Positions 28,483 through 37,119 of a stretch of 64,000 nucleotides of DNA are shown piece after piece (the first letter of the stretch is position 1; each line of letters opens with the position of its first letter). A program made the position numbers and the translations under genes. Source of the DNA: Brevundimonas sp. UBA7506. Its GTDB lineage: Bacteria > Pseudomonadota > Alphaproteobacteria > Caulobacterales > Caulobacteraceae. The notes under the pieces are model-generated. The model searched no databases and was not told where the DNA came from. It saw only the letters and a program-made list of their open reading frames with translations. The DNA is taken from NCBI RefSeq assembly GCF_002479495.1, contig NZ_DLNQ01000010.1:62001-126000 (forward strand), in the 5' to 3' direction.

Positions 28483-29751
28483 ATGCGCAAGATCACCGGC
28501 GGTTTTCTGTTCTTCGGCTACCTCTTCCTGTCCCTGACCATCGGGGCGGCGATCTGGCGCGCCGGTATGGGCGCCGGCGCGGGCGCGGCGGGTGTGCTGG
28601 GCGCGCTTGGGGTCCTGATCGGGCTGCACGCCGTGATCGCCGGCATCCTGGACCGTCGCGCCCTGCGCAAGGAGGTCGCCAAGGTCCGCGAGGCGCACCG
28701 TCTGCTGGCCGACGCGATGGAGTCGACGCAAGGCGCCCTGACCGAGCTGGCCGAGGCTATCGAGAGCGGCGCCCTGTCCAGGACGGAGGCCCTGACCGGC
28801 GAGGTGCGGATGCTGGAGGGCCTGGTCCAGCAGATGAGCGAATCGATCGACGAGCGTCTGGCCTCGTCGCCGATCACCGCCGACACCTATGAGGGTCGTC
28901 GTCAGGTCCAGTCGAACACCCTGCTCAAGACCGTCCACGACGCCCTGACGGAAAACCGCATCGACCTCTATCTGCAGCCGGTCGTCACCCTGCCGCAGCG
29001 CCGGACCGTCTTCTACGAGAGCTTCACCCGTCTGCGCGATCCGTCCAACCGGGTCATGATGCCGGCCGAATACCTGTCGGTGGCCGAGGGCGAGGGCCTG
29101 CTGCCCGCCATCGACAACCTGCTGCTGTTCCGCTGCGCCCAGATCGTGCGTCGTCTGGCGCGTCAGGACCGCAAGGTCGGCGTCTTCTGCAACATCTCCC
29201 TGGCCTCGCTGGGCGACGAGACCTTCTTCCCGCAGTTCCTCGACTTCCTCAGCCAGAACCGCGACCTGAAGGACGCCCTGATCTTCGAACTGGGTCAGGC
29301 CACCTTCGACGCACGCGGCGCGTCCGAGGCCCGCAACATGGCCAAGCTGGCCGACCTGGGCTTCCGCTTCTCCATCGACAAGGTGCAGACCCTGGATCTG
29401 GACTTCGCCGACCTGCAACGCTCGGACGTGCGCTTCATCAAGATCGCCGCCGACCTGCTGATCGAGCAACTGCTGGATCTGGACGGCGCCACGCCCCTGC
29501 CGACCCAGCCCGACATCCAGGCCGCCGACTTCGCCCCGCTGACGCGCCGCTACGGCCTGGAACTGATCGCCGAGAAGGTCGAGAGCGAGAAACAGGTCGT
29601 CGACATCCTCGAACTGGACGTCGGCATGGGCCAGGGCCACCTGTTCGGCGAACCGCGCGCCATCAAGGAAGCCGTCCTGGCCGAAACCGACCCCCCGGTC
29701 GAGTTCGTTCGCTCGACGCTGAAATCGGCCGAGCAACGCCGCCGGTTCTGA
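28483..29751 (+). CDS. tipF: TipF-like membrane protein with degenerate EAL domain
   Basis: A 422-residue protein. Two N-terminal membrane helices (about residues 6-24 and 33-54) are followed by a coiled-coil region (55-125) and an EAL domain (150-405). The EAL active site is degenerate: EAL reads ESF at 179-181, and the Asp pair reads Asp299-Lys300. Asn237, Glu269, Lys320 and Glu364 are retained. This architecture matches Caulobacter TipF, a c-di-GMP-binding, non-hydrolytic regulator of flagellar placement. I assign tipF on architecture, not alignment; other degenerate EAL proteins are possible. Confidence 0.75.
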   Translation: MRKITGGFLFFGYLFLSLTIGAAIWRAGMGAGAGAAGVLGALGVLIGLHAVIAGILDRRALRKEVAKVREAHRLLADAMESTQGALTELAEAIESGALSRTEALTGEVRMLEGLVQQMSESIDERLASSPITADTYEGRRQVQSNTLLKTVHDALTENRIDLYLQPVVTLPQRRTVFYESFTRLRDPSNRVMMPAEYLSVAEGEGLLPAIDNLLLFRCAQIVRRLARQDRKVGVFCNISLASLGDETFFPQFLDFLSQNRDLKDALIFELGQATFDARGASEARNMAKLADLGFRFSIDKVQTLDLDFADLQRSDVRFIKIAADLLIEQLLDLDGATPLPTQPDIQAADFAPLTRRYGLELIAEKVESEKQVVDILELDVGMGQGHLFGEPRAIKEAVLAETDPPVEFVRSTLKSAEQRRRF

Positions 29752-29796
29752 TCCCGCAGCCGAAAGCCGCCAGACAGGTCGTCTCAACCAGCGTCT

Positions 29797-30492
29797 ATGA
29801 CGCCGATGACCGACACCTTCGACTGGCCCCGCATCGCCGATGATCTGAACGCCCAGGGATGGGCGACTATCGGCCCGCTGTTGACGCCCGCCACCTGCGA
29901 GACCCTGAAAGCCCTCTACGACCAGCGCGAACGGTTCCGCAGCCGCATCGTCATGCAGCGCCACGGCTTTGGTCAGGGCGAGTATCAGTATTTCGCCAAT
30001 CCCCTGCCCGATCCCCTGCCCCGACTGCGGGCGCGGCTCTATGAAGGCTTGGCGCCCATCGCTGACGGCTGGGCGGCGCGGCTGGATCGGCCGGGCTTTC
30101 CCGACAGCCTCGACGACCTGACCGCCCAATGCCGGGCGGCGGGCCAGACACGGCCGACCTCGCTGATGCTGCGTTACGGCCCCGGCGACTACAACCGGCT
30201 GCATCAGGACCTCTACGGCGATCTGGTCTTCCCGCTGCAGGCCGCCATCCTGCTGAGCGATCCTGCCGAGTTCGAAGGCGGCGAGTTCGTGCTGGTCGAG
30301 CAGAAGCCCCGCTCGCAGTCACAGGTCCATGTCGTGCCGCTGAAACAGGGGGAGGCCGTGATCTTCGCCGTGCGCGAACGGCCCGTCGCCGGGATGCGCG
30401 GCGACTATCGCGTGCAGATGCGACACGGGGTCAGCGTGGTGCGGGCGGGCCAGCGCATGACGCTGGGGCTGATCTTTCATGATGCGCCATAG
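29797..30492 (+). CDS. 2-oxoglutarate/Fe(II)-dependent oxygenase
   Basis: A 231-residue protein of the prolyl-hydroxylase-like 2OG-Fe(II) family. The iron ligands are likely His and Asp in RLHQDLYG and a distal His in MRHGVSVV, with the 2-oxoglutarate-binding Arg following in RAGQRMTLG. FPLQAAILLSD and EGGEFVLVEQ fit the double-stranded beta-helix. It is cytosolic. Substrate unknown; related genes sit next to ada/alkB repair genes in other genomes, but no such neighbour is seen here. Confidence 0.82.
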   Translation: MTPMTDTFDWPRIADDLNAQGWATIGPLLTPATCETLKALYDQRERFRSRIVMQRHGFGQGEYQYFANPLPDPLPRLRARLYEGLAPIADGWAARLDRPGFPDSLDDLTAQCRAAGQTRPTSLMLRYGPGDYNRLHQDLYGDLVFPLQAAILLSDPAEFEGGEFVLVEQKPRSQSQVHVVPLKQGEAVIFAVRERPVAGMRGDYRVQMRHGVSVVRAGQRMTLGLIFHDAP

Positions 30493-30494
30493 TC

Positions 30495-30665
30495 CCTTCT
30501 CCCCTTGCGGGAGAAGGTGGGCGCCGGAGGCGCTCGGATGAGGGGTGTCGGCGCGACGTTGAACGTTCTGGCGGTTCGGGCGCCGCGACGGTCGTTTAGG
30601 CCGCTGCGCTCACACCCCTCATCCGTCAGGCTTCGCCTGCCACCTTCTCCCTCAAGGGGAGAAGG
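30495..30665. repeat. composite inverted repeat, family B
   Basis: Two 53-base arms, 30495-30547 and 30613-30665, are inverted copies with about ten differences, around a 65-base spacer. Each arm contains two nested hairpins: CCTTCTCCC/GGGAGAAGG, and a second small GC hairpin that differs between the arms but stays paired. The differences keep base pairing, suggesting selection on structure. It lies between the 2OG oxygenase and the ileS terminator, genes that converge. Confidence 0.85.
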
Positions 30666-30667
30666 AA

Positions 30668-30701
30668 GAAAAAAGGCCCCTCCGTCGAAACGAAGGGGCC
30701 T
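30668..30701 (-). terminator. intrinsic terminator of ileS
   Basis: On the minus strand, immediately after the ileS stop, a stem of about ten pairs (AGGCCCCTTCG with CGGAGGGGCCT, one mismatch) and a six-base loop are followed by a run of six T residues (TTTTTTCTTC). This is a good rho-independent terminator for ileS transcription. Confidence 0.8.
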
Positions 30702-30707
30702 GAGCCT

Positions 30708-33635
30708 TTAAGCTTTCTGAGCGTCCAGCCAGCGGACGGCGTCGGCGTCGCGGGCCGACAGGTCGGGGAAGTCGGCGTCGGAGCCGACGTCCGGCACCCG
30801 ACGCCACGAGCGGGCGCACTTGGGATGGTCGGCCAGCTTGACCTCGACGGCGACGGCGTCGCCGCCGACCGTCAGTTCAGCGCCCGAGGTGCGGAAGACC
30901 TCGGCGGCGTCCAGACCCTCGAACGGGGCCAGCAGCTCAGCCGGGGCCGTGACCACCGGCCAGGCGTCCAGGGCGCCGCCGATCAGCTTGTCGCGACGCG
31001 CCGCTTCCAGCGCCTCGTTGACCACTTCCAGCACCGTGTTGACCCCGGCCCAGCGCTCGGCCTCAACCGGGTTGCGCCACTGATCGGGCGTTTCCGGGAT
31101 GATACGAGCGCAGTTGGTGCCGGCTTCCGGGAAGCGGGTGGTCCAGGCCTCATCCATGGTGAAGGGCGTCAGCGGCGCCAGCCAGGCGGTCAGGCGGCTG
31201 AAGACCTCGTCCATCACCGTGCGCACGGCGCGGCGGCGGACGCTGTCGGGACGGTCGCAATAGAGGCTGTCCTTGCGCACGTCGAAATAGAGGGCCGACA
31301 GGTCGCCCGAGCAGAACTCCAGCACCGGACGGATCACGTCCTGGAAGCGGTATTCTTCATAGGCCTGACGCACCTGACCATCCAGTTCGTGCAGGCGGTG
31401 CAGGATGAACTGCTCAAGCGGCGGCATCTGATCGTAGGGCAGGCGTTCGGCCTCGTCGAAGCCGTTCAGCGCGCCCAGCAGATAGCGGACCGTGTTGCGC
31501 AGCTTGCGATAGGCATCGACCGTGGTCTGCAGGATCTGCTTGCCGATGCGCTGATCGTCCGAATAGTCGACCAGGGCCACCCACAGACGCAGGATGTCGG
31601 CGCCCGACTCCTTGATGATGGTCAGGGGGTCGGTCGTGTTGCCCCGCGACTTCGACATCTTCTCCCCGTTTTCGTCCAGGGTGAAGCCGTGGGTCAGGAC
31701 GGCCTTGAAGGGCGCGCGGCCGCGCGTGCCGCAGCCTTCCAGCAGGGACGACTGGAACCAGCCGCGGTGCTGGTCCGAGCCTTCCAGATAGAGGTCGGCG
31801 GGCCAGTGCGAGGGGCGGTCGCCGGCATAGCCGTGCGCGGCCGTGCGCGGGTCCAGGGTGAAGGCGTGGGTCGAGCCGCTGTCGAACCAGACGTCGAGGA
31901 TGTCGGTGACCTTCTCGAAGCGCTCGGGATCGTGCGCGCCCAGGAAGTCGGCGTCGGGGGCCGAGAACCAGACGTCGGCGCCGCCCTCGGCCACGGCCTT
32001 GACGATGCGGGCGTCGACCTCGGGGTCGTGCAGGGGCTGGCCCGTCTGCTTGTCCACGAACATGGCGAGCGGCGTGCCCCAGGCGCGCTGACGGCTGATC
32101 AGCCAGTCGGGGCGACCCTCGACCATCGAGCGGATGCGGTTCTTGCCCGCCGCGGGGTGGAAGGCGGTGGCGTCGATGGCGTTCAGGGCGCGGTCGCGCA
32201 GGGTGTTGTCGTCCTCCAGGGTCTCATCCATGCGAATGAACCACTGGGGGGTGTTGCGGAAGATGATGGGGGCCTTGGAGCGCCACGAGTGCGGATAGGA
32301 GTGCTCCATCCGGCCGCGCGCCAGCAGATTGCCGGCCTCGATCAGCTTTTCCATCACCGCGCCGTTGGCGGGGCCGAACTTGCCGGTCTTCTTGCCCTCG
32401 GTCTCCAGCACCTTGAGGCCGGCGAACAGGGGCACGTGCTCATAATAGGCGCCGTCGGGATCGACCGTGTCCGGCACCTCGCGGTGGCCGTGGGCCAGCC
32501 AGACTGCGAAGTCGTCCGCGCCGTGGCCCGGCGCGGTGTGGACGAAGCCGGTGCCGGCGTCGTCGGTGACATGATCGCCGGCCAGCAGGGGCACGGAGAA
32601 GCCATAGCCGCTGTCCAGCGCCGCCAGCGGGTGGGCGCATTCCAGACCCGACGGATTGATGGCGTCGACGCGGGTGAAGCCGCTGATCTTGGCCGCCTTG
32701 AACACGTCCTCGGCCAGCTTGTCGGCGATGATGAAGCGGTCGCCCGGCTTGGCCCAGGGCTCGTAGTCCAAGCCCTCTTCCAGCGCCGTGACCTCATAGA
32801 GACCGTAGGCGATCTCTGGGCCGTAGCTGATGGCGCGGTTGGCCGGGATGGTCCAGGGCGTGGTGGTCCAGATCACCACCGAGGGCGTGGCTGCGCGGAA
32901 GGACAGCAGGTCGTCGGGGTGGCTGTCGGTCGCGCCGACCACCGGGAACTTCACCCAGATCGTGGGCGAAACGTGATCGTGATATTCGACTTCGGCGTCG
33001 GCCAGAGCAGTGCGCTCGACCGGCGACCACATCACCGGCTTGGAGCCGCGATACAGCTGGCCCGAGTTCTTGAACTTGTGGAACTCGGCGACGATGGCCG
33101 CCTCGGACGTGAAGTCCATGGTGGCGTAGCGGTTGGCGAAGTCGCCGGTGATGCCCAGGCGCAGGAACTGGTCGCGCTGCAGGTCGATGTACTTACCGGC
33201 GTATTCGCGGCAGGCGGTGCGGAACTCTTCTTTCGACACCTCGTCCTTGCGGCGGCCCTTGGCGCGGAACTGCTCCTCGATCTTCCACTCGATCGGCAGG
33301 CCGTGGCAGTCCCAGCCGGGGACGTAGTCGACGTCGTAGCCCAGCAGGAAGCGCGAGCGGACCACGAAGTCCTTCAGCGTCTTATTCAGGGCGTGGCCGA
33401 TGTGGATGTCGCCGTTGGCGTAGGGCGGGCCGTCGTGCAGCACATAGAGGGGCGCCTTCTGGGCCTGACGCACAGCGCGCAGGTGACCATAGAGGTCGCC
33501 CCACTGGGCCAGGATTTCCGGCTCCTTCTTCGGCAGCCCGCCCCGCATGGGGAAGGGCGTCTCGGGCAGGAAGACGGTGTCGCGATAGTCGCGGCCCGAT
33601 GCGTCGGAAGCGGTGTCGTTGGTGGCGTCGGCCAT
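30708..33635 (-). CDS. ileS: isoleucyl-tRNA synthetase
   Basis: A 975-residue class I aminoacyl-tRNA synthetase. The HIGH motif reads GDIHIGHALNK, the KMSKS motif is GEKMSKSRGN, and the editing domain is between them (WTTTPWTIPANRAISYGP and GTGFVHTAPGHG). The start at 33635 gives MADATND..., the usual alphaproteobacterial N-terminus; a longer frame to 33713 looks spurious. It lacks the C-terminal zinc ribbon of some IleRS forms, ending WRRVPDVGSDADFPD. An intrinsic terminator follows. No T-box or obvious leader is seen upstream. Confidence 0.97.
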   Translation of the reverse strand: MADATNDTASDASGRDYRDTVFLPETPFPMRGGLPKKEPEILAQWGDLYGHLRAVRQAQKAPLYVLHDGPPYANGDIHIGHALNKTLKDFVVRSRFLLGYDVDYVPGWDCHGLPIEWKIEEQFRAKGRRKDEVSKEEFRTACREYAGKYIDLQRDQFLRLGITGDFANRYATMDFTSEAAIVAEFHKFKNSGQLYRGSKPVMWSPVERTALADAEVEYHDHVSPTIWVKFPVVGATDSHPDDLLSFRAATPSVVIWTTTPWTIPANRAISYGPEIAYGLYEVTALEEGLDYEPWAKPGDRFIIADKLAEDVFKAAKISGFTRVDAINPSGLECAHPLAALDSGYGFSVPLLAGDHVTDDAGTGFVHTAPGHGADDFAVWLAHGHREVPDTVDPDGAYYEHVPLFAGLKVLETEGKKTGKFGPANGAVMEKLIEAGNLLARGRMEHSYPHSWRSKAPIIFRNTPQWFIRMDETLEDDNTLRDRALNAIDATAFHPAAGKNRIRSMVEGRPDWLISRQRAWGTPLAMFVDKQTGQPLHDPEVDARIVKAVAEGGADVWFSAPDADFLGAHDPERFEKVTDILDVWFDSGSTHAFTLDPRTAAHGYAGDRPSHWPADLYLEGSDQHRGWFQSSLLEGCGTRGRAPFKAVLTHGFTLDENGEKMSKSRGNTTDPLTIIKESGADILRLWVALVDYSDDQRIGKQILQTTVDAYRKLRNTVRYLLGALNGFDEAERLPYDQMPPLEQFILHRLHELDGQVRQAYEEYRFQDVIRPVLEFCSGDLSALYFDVRKDSLYCDRPDSVRRRAVRTVMDEVFSRLTAWLAPLTPFTMDEAWTTRFPEAGTNCARIIPETPDQWRNPVEAERWAGVNTVLEVVNEALEAARRDKLIGGALDAWPVVTAPAELLAPFEGLDAAEVFRTSGAELTVGGDAVAVEVKLADHPKCARSWRRVPDVGSDADFPDLSARDADAVRWLDAQKA

Positions 33636-33877
33636 GGGGTAATCTTTGTCTTTAGCGCGGGCGCCGAGGAGGCGGCGCGGACGCAGTCTAGCGTGAAGGC
33701 CGTTGAACGGCATCGGCGATATTCGATCCCGACGTGCGCGGGGCTGACCAGCCCTGGCGCTACGCCGGGCGGCTAATCGAAATCGGACGGATCACGCGAA
33801 CGGTCATGGTTGAAACCGTCTAGCAGACCGGGCGGCGCCTGCGCCATAGTCGATGCGAACAGACAGGAGGCGAGCGG
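33636..33877. other. intergenic gap between ileS and the DUF3828 lipoprotein
   Basis: A 242-base divergent intergenic region. It must contain promoters for both genes, but I cannot identify confident -35/-10 elements. An AGGAGGCGAG ribosome site for the downstream gene is present at its right end. Nothing else is recognised. Confidence 0.5.
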
Positions 33878-34432
33878 ATGCGCGTTCAGGCGATGATGAC
33901 GGCGGCGATTCTGGCCCTGACGGCGGCCGCCTGTTCGCCCGCCGAGGAGAAGGCCCCTGCCCCCGTCGAGGCCCCGCCGACCGGGCGCGCCGCCATCTAC
34001 GCCGCCGGCGAACAGAGCGCCGAGGCCTTCGCCCGCGCCCTCTACGCCGCCCCGCCCTCGGCCACGCCAGACCCGGCGGCGGCGACGGTCAAGCCCGGTC
34101 GCGACCCGCTCTATTCGCGCACCCTGAACGCCCTGATCGGCGTCGATTTCCGCGACGCCCAGTCCCGCGACGAGGTTCCCTATCTGAACTATGACCCCGT
34201 CTGCGCCTGTCAGGACGCCGACGGCTTCGCCCTGACCGCGCTGAAGATGACGCCTGACGGCGACAAGGCGGCCACGGCGGAGGTGACCTTCACCAACCAC
34301 GGCCAGACGCAGCAACAGACGCTGAAGCTGGTCAGGGAAGGCCCCATGTGGCGTATCGCCGACATCATCGACGCCAAGGGCAAGTCCCTGCACGACACCC
34401 TGATGGCCATCGCCGAGAAGGCCGAGGGCTGA
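33878..34432 (+). CDS. DUF3828-type lipoprotein
   Basis: A 184-residue protein with a lipoprotein signal (AILALTAAACSP; Cys19), then a Pro/Ala linker and a DUF3828-like domain (YSRTLNALIGVDFRDAQSRDEVPYLNYD is the core region, given here by its ends). The C-terminal part GPMWRIADIIDAKGKSL resembles NTF2-like folds used for binding. An AGGAGG ribosome site precedes the ATG at good spacing. The function is unknown. It lies upstream of the polyamine genes but is separated by 122 bases. Confidence 0.72.
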   Translation: MRVQAMMTAAILALTAAACSPAEEKAPAPVEAPPTGRAAIYAAGEQSAEAFARALYAAPPSATPDPAAATVKPGRDPLYSRTLNALIGVDFRDAQSRDEVPYLNYDPVCACQDADGFALTALKMTPDGDKAATAEVTFTNHGQTQQQTLKLVREGPMWRIADIIDAKGKSLHDTLMAIAEKAEG

Positions 34433-34554
34433 GCCCGGCAACTCCTGCGACACGCGACCGTTAGCGATCCTGTCATCATCGTGTTAAGAGCCCCGCCCTT
34501 TATAGCGGCGGCGGTGTCGCCAAGGCCTTTCAGACTTCTCAGGAGAAGCCACAC

Positions 34555-35760
34555 ATGAGCAAGGTGCTGGTTATCGGCGCAGGCGGCGTCAGCTCGGTCG
34601 CCGTCCACAAGATGGCGATGAACTCGGACATCTTCTCGCATATCACCCTGGCGAGCCGGACGAAGTCGAAGTGCGACGCCATCGCCGAATCGGTCAAGGC
34701 GCGCTTTGGCGTGACCATCGACACGGCGGCTATCGACGCCGACGATGTCGCCGCGACCACGGCCCTGATCCAGTCGGTCAAGCCGGCCCTGGTGGTCAAC
34801 CTGGCCCTGCCCTATCAGGACCTGGCCATCATGGACGCCTGCCTGGCCGCCGGCGTCAACTACCTCGACACGGCCAACTATGAGCCGCGCGACGAAGCCA
34901 AGTTCGAATACAAGTGGCAGTGGGCCTATCAGGAGCGCTTCAAGGAAGCCGGCCTGATGGCGCTGCTCGGCTCGGGCTTCGACCCCGGCGTGACCTCGGT
35001 CTTCGCCACCTATACCAAGAAGCACCTGCTGGACCGGATCGACACGCTCGACATCCTGGACTGCAACGGCGGCGACACGGGCCTGCCCTTCGCCACCAAC
35101 TTCAACCCGGAAATCAACCTGCGCGAAGTGACCGCCAACTCGCGTCACTGGGAAAACGGCCAGTGGGTCGAAGGCCCGGCCCTGAGCCACAAGCAGGCCT
35201 TCGACTTCGAGGGCGTGGGTCAGAAGAACATGTACCTCATGTACCATGAGGAACTGGAGTCGCTGGCCAAGTTCTACCCGGAAATCAAACGTATCCGCTT
35301 CTGGATGACCTTCGGCGACAGCTACCTGAAGCACCTGGAAGTGCTGGAAAACATCGGCATGACCTCGATCGAGCCGATGATGTTCCAGGGCCGCGAGATC
35401 ATCCCGATCGAGTTCCTGAAGGCCCTGCTGCCGGAACCGGCCTCGCTGGGTCCGATCACCAAGGGCAAGACGAACATCGGCACCATCGCCACGGGCGAGA
35501 AGGACGGCGTTCAGAAGACCTTCTACGTCAAGAACATCTGCGACCACGAAGCCGCCTATGCCGAAACCGGCAACCAGGCCGTCAGCTACACCACGGGCGT
35601 TCCGGCCATGATCGGCGCGGCCATGATGCTGACCGGCACGTGGAAGGGCGACGGCGTCTTCAACATGGAGCAGTTGGACCCCGATCCCTTCATGGACATG
35701 CTGAACAAGCATGGCCTGCCGTGGACCGTCGAGGAGCTGGACGCTCCGCTGGCCTTCTAA
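34555..35760 (+). CDS. carboxy(nor)spermidine dehydrogenase (saccharopine dehydrogenase family)
   Basis: A 401-residue NADPH-dependent enzyme. The Rossmann N-terminus is VLVIGAGGVSSVAVHKM and the family blocks are LALPYQDLAIMDACLAAGVNYLDTANYEP and ALLGSGFDPGVTSVFATY. It would condense L-aspartate beta-semialdehyde with putrescine or diaminopropane to carboxyspermidine or carboxynorspermidine. This is strongly supported by the adjoining decarboxylase gene 18 bases downstream. AGGAGAAG precedes the start. In alphaproteobacteria the product is usually spermidine. Confidence 0.93.
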   Translation: MSKVLVIGAGGVSSVAVHKMAMNSDIFSHITLASRTKSKCDAIAESVKARFGVTIDTAAIDADDVAATTALIQSVKPALVVNLALPYQDLAIMDACLAAGVNYLDTANYEPRDEAKFEYKWQWAYQERFKEAGLMALLGSGFDPGVTSVFATYTKKHLLDRIDTLDILDCNGGDTGLPFATNFNPEINLREVTANSRHWENGQWVEGPALSHKQAFDFEGVGQKNMYLMYHEELESLAKFYPEIKRIRFWMTFGDSYLKHLEVLENIGMTSIEPMMFQGREIIPIEFLKALLPEPASLGPITKGKTNIGTIATGEKDGVQKTFYVKNICDHEAAYAETGNQAVSYTTGVPAMIGAAMMLTGTWKGDGVFNMEQLDPDPFMDMLNKHGLPWTVEELDAPLAF

Positions 35761-35778
35761 GACTGGGGATCAAGACAC

Positions 35779-36951
35779 ATGGAGACCCAGGCCGGTGATC
35801 CGGGCGCCTTCACGCACTTCGACCTGAACCGTGTCGCCTCGCCCGCCTTCGTGGTGGACGAGGCGGCGGTGCGGCGCAATCTGGCCGTGCTGAAGGACGT
35901 GCGCGACCGGGGCAACGCAAGGGTCCTGCTGGCGCTCAAGGCCTTCTCCATGTGGTCATTGGCGGACGTCGTCGGGGAATACCTCGACGGCGTCTGCGCC
36001 TCCGGTCTGTGGGAGGCGCGGCTGGCGCGTGAGTTCTACAAGGGCGAACTGACCACCTATTCGCCCGCCTACAAGGCCGAGGATCTGCCCGAGATCCTGC
36101 GCCTGTCCGATCACGTCATCTTCAACTCGCCCGATCAGGTAACGCGTTTCGCCGACGTGATCGCCAAGGCGCGGGCTGAGGGTCATACGTTCGAGATCGG
36201 CCTGCGGCTGAACCCCGAACATTCCGAGGGCGAGGTCGCCAAATACGACCCGGCCCAGCCCTGCTCGCGCCTGGGCTATCCCGTGTCGCAGCTGACGCCG
36301 GAAAAGATGGTCGGCATCGACGGCATCCACATCCACGCCCTTTGCGAACAGGACTTCGCGCCCCTGTCGCGCATCTGGGCGGCGGTCGAGCCCAAGCTGG
36401 CCCCGCTGCTGGGCGACGTGAAGTGGATCAACCTGGGCGGCGGCCACCACGTCACCCGCGCCGACTATCAGATCGAAGATCTGGTCGCCTTCCTCAATGA
36501 CATTCAGGCGCGCTACGGCGTCACCGCCTATCTGGAGCCGGGCGAGGCCGTGGCCCTGGACGCCGGCATCCTGATCGGCGAGATCCTCGACGTCTTCGAC
36601 AACGGCATGCCCATCGCCATCACCGACCTGTCGGCCACCTGCCACATGCCGGACGTGATCGAGGCCCCCTATCGCCCCGCCATGCTGCATGAGCCCGAGG
36701 ACGGCGTCACGGTGCGCCTCGGCGGCCCGTCCTGCCTGGCCGGCGACATCATCGGCGACTACGTCTTCGCCGAGCGCCCCACGCCCGGAACGCGCCTCGC
36801 CTTCCTCGATCAGGCCCACTATTCGATGGTGAAGACCAACACCTTCAACGGCGTCCCCCTGCCCGCCATCGCCCTGTGGAACAGCGCCACGGACGAGCTG
36901 AAGATGATCCGCGAGTTCGACTGGACGGAGTTCCGCGACCGGCTATCTTAG
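35779..36951 (+). CDS. nspC: carboxy(nor)spermidine decarboxylase
   Basis: A 390-residue PLP enzyme of the fold III (alanine racemase-like) decarboxylases. The PLP lysine is in VLLALKAFSMWSL, glycine-rich phosphate contact in WINLGGGHHVTRADY, and C-terminal active-site features in GPSCLAGDIIGDYVF. It removes CO2 from carboxyspermidine or carboxynorspermidine made by the upstream gene. The two genes form an obvious operon with an 18-base gap. No S-adenosylmethionine decarboxylase is seen, so this is the spermidine route in this region. Confidence 0.94.
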   Translation: METQAGDPGAFTHFDLNRVASPAFVVDEAAVRRNLAVLKDVRDRGNARVLLALKAFSMWSLADVVGEYLDGVCASGLWEARLAREFYKGELTTYSPAYKAEDLPEILRLSDHVIFNSPDQVTRFADVIAKARAEGHTFEIGLRLNPEHSEGEVAKYDPAQPCSRLGYPVSQLTPEKMVGIDGIHIHALCEQDFAPLSRIWAAVEPKLAPLLGDVKWINLGGGHHVTRADYQIEDLVAFLNDIQARYGVTAYLEPGEAVALDAGILIGEILDVFDNGMPIAITDLSATCHMPDVIEAPYRPAMLHEPEDGVTVRLGGPSCLAGDIIGDYVFAERPTPGTRLAFLDQAHYSMVKTNTFNGVPLPAIALWNSATDELKMIREFDWTEFRDRLS

Positions 36952-37119
36952 GCCTTTTACGACGTTACGTCACCAAACCTGCCTCTGCCCAGCAAGGACG
37001 GACAATACCGGCTCACCTTCCCTGCGTGATATAACAGGGTTCCCGCATGATTGACTTGAATGCGCGGTGACTTCAACTTGAGCGACATGTTCTAATTGAA
37101 CCTTGCTTGAAGAGACATC

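Noticed and set aside
30825..33776. 983-codon open frame on the plus strand
   Set aside because: It is antisense to ileS, which carries intact synthetase motifs. No recognisable domain is seen in the antisense product.
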